NCBI GenBank assembly: GCA_016711435.1
Contig: JADJSY010000060.1
Coordinates: 1 to 22,920, forward strand
Length of the DNA stretch: 22,920 nt
Origin: Lewinellaceae bacterium
Lineage (GTDB): Bacteria; Bacteroidota; Bacteroidia; Chitinophagales; Saprospiraceae
Reading direction: 5' to 3'
Shown: piece after piece, positions 7,640 to 14,291 of the stretch
How positions within the stretch are numbered: position 1 is the first letter of the stretch
Layout of the letters: each line of letters starts with the position of its first letter
Made by a program: the position numbers and the translations under genes
The notes under the pieces: model-generated
Database searches by the model: none
Seen by the model: only the letters and a program-made list of their open reading frames with translations
What the model was told of the DNA's origin: nothing

Positions 7640-9970
7640 ATGAGTCAGAGAAAACTGGAACCAGCGCTCACCATTTCAGGTAAAAGAAATAACGCCCTGC
7701 CGCTTCAAACGCGATTGGTGTTATTTATGCTGGTTGTAGCGCTGGTCCCCTTAATCGCCGTTGCAACGCGCGACACTCTCCAAACGCAGCAAGCACTGGC
7801 AAATGGAGCTGAAATTTCGTTAAAAGCAGGTGCAGTACAAACAGCCAACAGCCTCGATAATTTCATCCAGAAAACAATGGATTCGGTTGGTGCGGAATCA
7901 CAATTGGCTGATCTCGAAATCTTTCTATCGGCATCCGAATCAGTGCGGACAGGAACTACGATCCGAGAACGTACTTTAAATCTTCTTAAAAACCTAAGCA
8001 AAAAAGACAGCACCAATATTATCTCCTATGCCGTTGTAGATTCGAATGGGAACGTTTTGCTGGACAGCGCCGCCAATATCCCACACAACGAGTCGGATAA
8101 TCCCTATTTCCAGCAGGCACAATTCAGCAAAAAACCGATCGTTTCATATGTTACTTATGAAGATGATAATACAACCAGCATTACCTTTGCGAGCGCAATC
8201 GTAAACAGCAAAGGTAACTATATCGGGGTGCTCCGCGTAAAATTTAAATCAGCCGTCTTGCAGGATGTTATTCTCAATAGTGTTGGGCCATCTTCCGATG
8301 CGTCCATCCTGCTTCTCGATCAATCCAACATCCGCATGGCAGATAGCAAAAACCCTGAGTTGATCCAAAAATCGATCGTACCGTTAAATCCAATAGATTA
8401 TTCCAACGCTGTGAACAATCGTCGCTTTCTGGATACTTCCCCTGAAGAACAAGCCACAAATCTTCCGGATTTGAAATCAGGAATTGACAATGCAATCAAT
8501 CAGCCTTTCTTCACAGCCGACCTCACTCCAGACATCCCGGGGGATGACACTGTCGCCGTGGCATTCCTGACAACCCAGCCCTGGATTGTTGCCTACAGCC
8601 GTCCAACATCCATTTTTCTTGCAGATGTCCAGAAGCAAATCCGCACAAATATTATTTTGATTACAGTTGTTTCAATTGTGCTTGTGATCATTGCAACCTT
8701 ACTCGCCAGAAGCCTCGCCCGTCCAATCCTTTCTCTTACAAAAACCGCAAACTCCATTTCACAGGGAGATTTAAGTGCGCGAGCCGATATCCATTCAACC
8801 GATGAAATCGGTATGCTGGCAGAGACATTCAACAACATGTCCTCGCAAATACAGGAGCTCATAACAGGTCTTGAGCAACGAGTGGAGCAGCGCACTACAG
8901 AACTCGAACAACGCAGCAATGAACTTGAACTAATCACAACGCAAAGCAAAAAGCGGGCAGACGAATTACAAACCATTACGGAAATCGCACGTTTCATTTC
9001 CACTGAAAAGGAATTGAAACACCTCCTGCCGCTGATCACCCAAACCGTAAGTGAAAGATTTGGGTACTATCACGTTGGTATTTTCCTCTTAAACGAAAAT
9101 GGAAGATACGCCATTTTACGGGCAGCCAACAGCCCGGGTGGACAACGGATGCTCGAAAGACAGCACAAACTCGAAGTCGGACAAGTTGGAATTGTAGGAA
9201 ATGTAACATCCACAGGCAATCCACACATCGCCGAGGAAACAGGCACAGACTTCGTTTACTTCAACAACCCTGATCTGCCGGAAACAAAATCTGAAATGGC
9301 GCTGCCATTAATTGCGCGCGGAACGATCATTGGCGCTTTGGATGTGCAAAGCACCATCCCCAACGCATTCACAAATGTAGAAGTTTCCATCCTCAGCCTG
9401 CTTGCAGACCAAATAGCCATTGCAATTGACAATGTGCGCCTGCTTGAAGAGACCCAAAACGCACTTAAAGAATCACGATCTATTTTTCGAGATTACCTTA
9501 CCGGCGCATGGCAAAAGAAAGCCACCTCTGATATTCTCGGGTATTATCAGACCATCACTGGCGGCCAATTGATTAACGGCGATACGGTCAGCGAAATTGA
9601 TCCCATGAAATCAGAAAACGACATTAAAACACTGGCCATCCCGATTCAATTACGCGATCAGGTAATTGGTACGGTTCGTGTCCGCCAAAATAAAAACGGA
9701 AAAACATGGAGCCAGGATGAGATCAACATTATACAAGCCGTCGCTGAACGCCTGGGGTTGGCTCTGGATAACGCCCGCCTTTTTGAAGAAACATCCACTC
9801 GTGCCGAAAGAGAACATTTGGTTTCCGATATTACGACAAAAATACGCACAACCAATGACCCGCAGGAAATGATCCAAACTGCCGTAAATGAACTAAAGCG
9901 GGCGCTGGGTGTCACTCATGTAGAAATCGTTCCGAAAAAAAATGACGCCGCCGGACAACTAGGTAAATGA
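7640..9970 (+). CDS. Sensor 5: TM-Cache-TM-HAMP-coiled coil-GAF-GAF sensor without output domain
   Basis: ATG 7640 is preceded by AAGG at 7631-7634, 51 nt after sensor 4. The 776-residue protein has TM1 (about 24-44), an extracytoplasmic domain of about 290 residues, and TM2 (about 337-358, NIILITVVSIVLVIIATLLA). The extracytoplasmic domain has the long helix and the YAVVDSNGNVLLDS and ASAIVNSKGNYIGVLRVKF strands of dCache_1. HAMP follows (358-410, RPILSLTKTANSISQGDLSARA), then a coiled coil (LEQRVEQRTTELEQRSNELE). GAF 1 is about 440-602 and short GAF 2 about 615-715 (IPIQLRDQVIGTVRVR). The tail REHLVSDITTKIR...MIQTAVNELKRALG resembles the opening of a further GAF. In GAF 1 the otherwise constant ALDVG is replaced by AEETG (531-535), so its pocket may differ from its paralogues. 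No kinase domain is present. Confidence 0.87.
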   Translation: MSQRKLEPALTISGKRNNALPLQTRLVLFMLVVALVPLIAVATRDTLQTQQALANGAEISLKAGAVQTANSLDNFIQKTMDSVGAESQLADLEIFLSASESVRTGTTIRERTLNLLKNLSKKDSTNIISYAVVDSNGNVLLDSAANIPHNESDNPYFQQAQFSKKPIVSYVTYEDDNTTSITFASAIVNSKGNYIGVLRVKFKSAVLQDVILNSVGPSSDASILLLDQSNIRMADSKNPELIQKSIVPLNPIDYSNAVNNRRFLDTSPEEQATNLPDLKSGIDNAINQPFFTADLTPDIPGDDTVAVAFLTTQPWIVAYSRPTSIFLADVQKQIRTNIILITVVSIVLVIIATLLARSLARPILSLTKTANSISQGDLSARADIHSTDEIGMLAETFNNMSSQIQELITGLEQRVEQRTTELEQRSNELELITTQSKKRADELQTITEIARFISTEKELKHLLPLITQTVSERFGYYHVGIFLLNENGRYAILRAANSPGGQRMLERQHKLEVGQVGIVGNVTSTGNPHIAEETGTDFVYFNNPDLPETKSEMALPLIARGTIIGALDVQSTIPNAFTNVEVSILSLLADQIAIAIDNVRLLEETQNALKESRSIFRDYLTGAWQKKATSDILGYYQTITGGQLINGDTVSEIDPMKSENDIKTLAIPIQLRDQVIGTVRVRQNKNGKTWSQDEINIIQAVAERLGLALDNARLFEETSTRAEREHLVSDITTKIRTTNDPQEMIQTAVNELKRALGVTHVEIVPKKNDAAGQLGK

Positions 9971-9979
9971 GGTAATGTA

Positions 9980-10765
9980 ATGTTAAAAACCATAGCCATA
10001 TCAAATGAAAAAGGCGGTGTGGCAAAAACCACAACAACCCTTTCACTGGGAGCCGCCCTTGTGGAATTGGGAAACCGCGTATTATTGATCGATCTGGACG
10101 CTCAGGCCAACCTTACACTTGCACTTGGCTTTGAACCAGGTGAAAACGAAAACACATCCAGCAACATCATGCTGGATAATATTCCTCTGCTCAACGTATG
10201 CAAAAAACAGATGTCGAAAAACTCGATCTCATCCCCTCAAGTTCACGCATCGAAATATCAGAGCAATTCCTGCCGGTGCGCACCAGCTACACCACCATTC
10301 TGCAAAAGGCCATCCATACCAGCAGACCTGCCGTATGACTATATCATTTTGGACTGCCCGCCCGCACTTGGCGCAATCACAAAAAATGCTCTTGCCGCAT
10401 CCGATCTGCTGCTCATCCCCACTCAGGCTGAATATTTTTCAGCCTATGCATTGCGAAACATGATGACTCTCATTCGCAACATACGCGAACACGACAACCC
10501 CAACCTCGCATATCGTATCCTTGTTACCATGATGGATAGAAGGAATCGCACACACCGCAATATTCACGAACAGCTTCGCGCCACATTTGGCGAAGGCGTA
10601 TTCAACACCGTCATCGAAATGGATACAAAATTGCGCGAAAGCCCAATTGCCGGCCTGCCCATTACCCATTACAAATCCGGCGCACGCGGCTCAACCCAAT
10701 ACCGCGTTCTCGCTCAGGAGTTAATAGAATATGCCAAAGAAACCGAAAATAGACAAGCGGCTTAA
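9980..10765 (+). CDS. Soj/ParA-family partitioning ATPase, with a locally frame-scrambled segment
   Basis: The ATG at 9980 has GAGGT upstream and lies 9 nt after sensor 5. The product shows the deviant Walker A of ParA/MinD ATPases, K11-GGVAK16-TTTT with signature lysine K11. It also has the D38-L-D40 loop (LLIDLDAQAN), Walker B YDYIILDCPPALG (119-131) and the late Soj segment VIEMDTKLRESPIAGLPITHY. At 261 residues it has the size of chromosomal Soj proteins. Residues 77-117 are nonsense in this frame: the shifted frame there reads TDVEKLDLIPSSSRIEISEQ and continues into a family-like sequence. One lost A (10202-10207) and one gained C (10327-10328) explain this. The family dimerises with ATP, binds DNA nonspecifically and moves cargo. 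No parS or ParB gene is visible; the overlap with a histidine kinase suggests a protein-complex cargo (inference). Confidence 0.87.
   Translation: MLKTIAISNEKGGVAKTTTTLSLGAALVELGNRVLLIDLDAQANLTLALGFEPGENENTSSNIMLDNIPLLNVCKKQMSKNSISSPQVHASKYQSNSCRCAPATPPFCKRPSIPADLPYDYIILDCPPALGAITKNALAASDLLLIPTQAEYFSAYALRNMMTLIRNIREHDNPNLAYRILVTMMDRRNRTHRNIHEQLRATFGEGVFNTVIEMDTKLRESPIAGLPITHYKSGARGSTQYRVLAQELIEYAKETENRQAA
10202..10328 (+). other. Two compensating frame disruptions inside the ParA gene
   Basis: After Cys74 the run of six A's (10202-10207) would need seven to continue as K-K-T-D-V-E-K-L-D-L-I-P, a typical Soj strand. The original frame is recovered at the CC of 10327-10328; removing one C gives S-R-L-P-Y-D-Y-I-I-L-D. 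About 40 residues between are therefore mistranslated in the uncorrected sequence, yet the protein is not truncated. Confidence 0.8.
10716..10720 (+). promoter_or_regulatory. Ribosome binding site for the hybrid kinase, inside the ParA gene
   Basis: AGGAG lies 10 nt before ATG 10731, within the ParA coding sequence. It supports the 35-nt overlap and independent initiation of the kinase, and points to coupled synthesis of the two proteins. Confidence 0.7.
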
Positions 10766-13700
10766 TAAGCTTTTCGGAGACATTCAACCAGAAGAGAATG
10801 TCTCGAAGTCGAGACTCAAGCCGCAGGTACAGGATGAAGCGCCTCCTTCCGCACCCAAACCTGTTCAACAAAAAGCTGAATCAGCCGCCACTCCCAGAGC
10901 GACGCGGAAAATCCACACATCAACTCTGGTTCTGCCAGAAGTAGAGACCAAAACCGCGGGCGGCGAAGATCCATCTGTCTATTCCGTAAATATCCAAACC
11001 GGTGACCAGGATTGGATGACCCTTCGTTTATTGGATGAAACCCAGGGACGCACATGGACAGCCGACGAACAATTGCTCATCAGGCAAGTCACCGATCAAC
11101 TATCACTGGCTCTTGAAAACGCCCGTCTGTTTCAGGAAGCTCAAAAATTCAAGTTGGGAATTGATCGGACGGATAATGCTGTATTTATTACCGATCCCCG
11201 AGGCACCATTCAATATGTAAACCCCGGATTCGAAAAAATATATGGATTTAAAGCCGAAGAGGTTTTAGGCAACACCCCAAGAATAATAAAATCCGGTCTG
11301 GTCCCGGATGAACAATACAAACAATTTTGGGCTACCCTCTTAAACGGCGGCACAATAACCGGCGAAATTACAAATAAAGCCAAAGACGGCCGCCTGCTCT
11401 ACATTTCAGGAACAAACAGCCCCATCCTTGATGAGAACGGAAAGATCCTTGGCTTTCTCTCTGTGCATCAGGATATTACCGAGCGAAAAAGATCAGAGGA
11501 AGCGCTCTCAAAATCTGAAGCGGATCTGCGCGCCTTGTTTTCTTCAATGGAAGATGTGGTCTTCGTAGTGGATAGAGACGGCCGTTACGACCGCATAGCG
11601 CCTACCAATCCTTCACGCCTTGTCCGACCGCCCGAGGAATTACTTGGGAAGCTCATGCACGAAGTGATGGCCAAGGAAATCGCAGACCGTTTTGTAGCCG
11701 CTGTTCAACAAACACTCGATACAGGAGAAAAAGTACAGTTGGAATACGAATTACCTGTAGGTGATACAACATACTGGTTCCTTGCAAGCCTTACAAAACT
11801 TGAAGAAAACAAAGTGTTCTGGGTGGCGCGTGATATTACCGAGCGTAAAAAATCTGAAGAGGAATTGCGTAAAAGCCAGGAACAATACGCCCTCGCTGCG
11901 GAAGGCGCCAATGACGGCCTGTGGGATTGGGACATCGCTAATAATGAGATCTATTACTCCCCGCGTTGGAAATCCATGCTTGGTTATGAAGCGCATGAGC
12001 TTACCAAAGGCTTTGAAGATTGGGAAAACCTGATTCACCCGGAAGACCACGAGTACGCGATCAACGCCCTTGATAGCTATCTGGCTGGTAAAACGGAATC
12101 ATACGATATTGAGATCAGACTTCAGCATAAAAATGGGCATTGGCTTTGGATCCGAGATCGCGGCAAAGCCCTTTGGAATGCTTCCGGCAAAGCGATACGA
12201 ATGGCCGGGTCTCATTCAGATGTTACTGAGCGGAAAGTGGCAGAAGATTCCCTTCGCCGCCGAAATGATTATCTTGCAGCATCTTCGGAAATCGGCAAGA
12301 TCATCACCTCCACTCTGGACTTAAACACCATCTTCTCAAAGACCGTCAACCTGATCATCGAGAGATTTAGCTTCTATCATGCAAGCATCTTCATCGTAGA
12401 GGAGACAGGATTCAACATCATCCTGCGCGAATCGACCGGTGAAGCCGGTGCAGAAATGAAAAGGAATAATCATACGCTGCAGATCAGCGACAAGTCAGTC
12501 GTTGGCAAGGTGGCGCAAAATGGACAGGCAGTAGTTGTAAATGACGTACACGCTGACCCGACCCATAAATTCAATCCCCTGCTTCCCGAAACTCGTGCAG
12601 AAGCCGCCATCCCACTGCGAATTGGGAACCGAATTATCGGTGCGATCGACATTCAGGCCAAGGCCGTAGGAGTATTTACGGAAGACGAAGTAAACGTATT
12701 GCAAACACTGGCAGATCAGATCGCTGTCGCCATCGATAACGCCCGCTCCTTTGTACTTTCGCAGCAAGCCGTGATGGAGATGCGCGAGATCGACCGCCTG
12801 AAAAGTCAGTTCCTGGCCAATATGAGCCACGAATTGCGCACCCCGCTTAATTCGATCATCGGTTTTTCCCGCGTCATCCTCAAAGGAATTGACGGTCCTG
12901 TCTCGGAATTGCAGCAACAGGATCTGACAGCTATTTATAATTCCGGCCAACATCTACTTGGCCTCATCAATGACATCCTTGACCTTTCCAAGATCGAAGC
13001 AGGCAAAATGGAGCTTGCGTTTGACGAGGTCAATATTACCGACATCGCAACCAGCGTGCTCTCCACCATGAGCGGTTTGGTGAAAGACCGTCCGATTCAA
13101 CTCAAGCGCGAGTTTGAGCCAAACCTGCCAACGGTCCGGGCAGATGCGATACGTGTCCGCCAGGTGATGATCAACCTGTTATCCAATGCGGCAAAATTCA
13201 CAGAAGAGGGCGATATCGTGGTGGAAGTCGGCCTCAAGCCCGGCCTAACCGGACGCAACGAGATCAGGGTTAGTGTAACGGATACCGGTCCCGGCATTTC
13301 AAAGCAGGATCAGGAAAAATTATTTCAGGCCTTCTCGCAAGTGGACGATTCCCCGACGCGCAAAACGGGCGGCACGGGTCTGGGTCTATCCATCTGCCAG
13401 CAATTGATCAACATGCATGGCGGGCGTATTTGGGTGGATAGTGAGGTTGGGCAAGGCAGCACATTCCACTTCACGCTACCCCTCTTCCGCAAGGAAAGAG
13501 AAGGGGATACCAACCCCATGAGCAACAAAATAATTTTGTCGATCGATGACGATCCACAGGTGATCGGGTTGTATGATCGCTACCTTCAACCACAAGGGTA
13601 TCAGGTAGTCCCATTAACCGACCCATCGCGGGCTGTGGAACGTGTGCGCCAATTAAAACCATTTGCCGTTACACTTGATATTATGATGCCTGGGATCGAC

Positions 13701-14273
13701 GGCTGGCAGGTGCTTGACGCATTGAAAAGTGACTCGATAACCCGCCACATTCCGGTGATCGTATGCAGTATCATTGAGGATCTTGAAAAGGGATTCAACC
13801 TTGGCGCAACAGATTATCTTGTAAAACCAATTTTGGAAGACGATCTCGTTAACGCCCTGGACCGGATAAACTCCGATGGTTCGATCCGTGATGTGCTAGT
13901 AATCGACGATAACCCCGACGATCTGCGTTTGATCAGTAAAATATTAAATGACGACGGCCGGTATAAAGCGCTCCTTGCAGAAGGCGGCAACATGGGCTGG
14001 AACATGATCGCAACCGGGAATCCTCCTCACGCCATCATCCTTGACCTGTTCATGCCTGAGATGAATGGATTCCAAATACTGGAAAAATTGCAGGCTGATA
14101 AAAATCTGCGTGACATTCCAACCATTGTCATCAGCGGCATGGATCTTACAACAGACCAGAAGAAGCAGCTTACTGAATTCGGGCAAAACGTCCTGACCAA
14201 GGGGTCCTTCAGCGAAAAAGAACTACTGACATCCATTCAACGCTCCCTGGATCGTATCCAGGCAGGCAAGTAA
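10731..14273 (+). CDS. Soluble hybrid histidine kinase: basic Spo0J-like tail, half-GAF, 3 PAS, GAF, HisKA, HATPase, 2 receivers
   Basis: The 1180-residue protein has no transmembrane helix. Its N-terminus is basic (MPKKPKIDKRLNKLFGDI), followed by a disordered Pro/Ala/Lys linker to about 80. Residues 82-137 match only the C-terminal half of a GAF domain (WTADEQLLIRQVTDQLSLALENARLF). PAS domains lie at about 143-253, 265-373 and 383-503, each ending in D(I/V)TERK. GAF is about 517-672. HisKA contains the phosphoacceptor H700 (MSHELRTPLNS). HATPase_c shows N819, D851-TGPG and GTGLGL (881-886). Receiver 1 has D939/D940, phospho-Asp D983 and K1032-P; receiver 2 has phospho-Asp D1105 and K1157-G instead of K-P. 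It is the only kinase of the + strand run, which makes it the likely partner of the five kinase-less sensors (inference). Its tail suggests contact with the overlapping ParA. Confidence 0.9.
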   Translation: MPKKPKIDKRLNKLFGDIQPEENVSKSRLKPQVQDEAPPSAPKPVQQKAESAATPRATRKIHTSTLVLPEVETKTAGGEDPSVYSVNIQTGDQDWMTLRLLDETQGRTWTADEQLLIRQVTDQLSLALENARLFQEAQKFKLGIDRTDNAVFITDPRGTIQYVNPGFEKIYGFKAEEVLGNTPRIIKSGLVPDEQYKQFWATLLNGGTITGEITNKAKDGRLLYISGTNSPILDENGKILGFLSVHQDITERKRSEEALSKSEADLRALFSSMEDVVFVVDRDGRYDRIAPTNPSRLVRPPEELLGKLMHEVMAKEIADRFVAAVQQTLDTGEKVQLEYELPVGDTTYWFLASLTKLEENKVFWVARDITERKKSEEELRKSQEQYALAAEGANDGLWDWDIANNEIYYSPRWKSMLGYEAHELTKGFEDWENLIHPEDHEYAINALDSYLAGKTESYDIEIRLQHKNGHWLWIRDRGKALWNASGKAIRMAGSHSDVTERKVAEDSLRRRNDYLAASSEIGKIITSTLDLNTIFSKTVNLIIERFSFYHASIFIVEETGFNIILRESTGEAGAEMKRNNHTLQISDKSVVGKVAQNGQAVVVNDVHADPTHKFNPLLPETRAEAAIPLRIGNRIIGAIDIQAKAVGVFTEDEVNVLQTLADQIAVAIDNARSFVLSQQAVMEMREIDRLKSQFLANMSHELRTPLNSIIGFSRVILKGIDGPVSELQQQDLTAIYNSGQHLLGLINDILDLSKIEAGKMELAFDEVNITDIATSVLSTMSGLVKDRPIQLKREFEPNLPTVRADAIRVRQVMINLLSNAAKFTEEGDIVVEVGLKPGLTGRNEIRVSVTDTGPGISKQDQEKLFQAFSQVDDSPTRKTGGTGLGLSICQQLINMHGGRIWVDSEVGQGSTFHFTLPLFRKEREGDTNPMSNKIILSIDDDPQVIGLYDRYLQPQGYQVVPLTDPSRAVERVRQLKPFAVTLDIMMPGIDGWQVLDALKSDSITRHIPVIVCSIIEDLEKGFNLGATDYLVKPILEDDLVNALDRINSDGSIRDVLVIDDNPDDLRLISKILNDDGRYKALLAEGGNMGWNMIATGNPPHAIILDLFMPEMNGFQILEKLQADKNLRDIPTIVISGMDLTTDQKKQLTEFGQNVLTKGSFSEKELLTSIQRSLDRIQAGK

Positions 14274-14275
14274 AC

Positions 14276-14280
14276 AGGAG
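14276..14280 (+). promoter_or_regulatory. Ribosome binding site deciding a GTG start for the PLP enzyme
   Basis: AGGAG immediately follows the kinase stop codon and precedes GTG 14292 by 11 nt. The GTG opens directly onto the zinc-ribbon sequence expected at this enzyme's N-terminus. Confidence 0.65.
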
Positions 14281-14291
14281 ATTTCAATAAC

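Noticed and set aside
375..9970. Chemoreceptors (methyl-accepting proteins)
   Set aside because: Cache and HAMP domains are present, but the long MCP hairpin with its conserved tip is absent, and no cheA/cheW gene lies in the window.
9980..10765. Plasmid or chromosome partition locus
   Set aside because: There is a ParA but no ParB, no parS-like palindrome (tgtttcacgtgaaaca type) and no replication gene; the neighbours are all signalling proteins.
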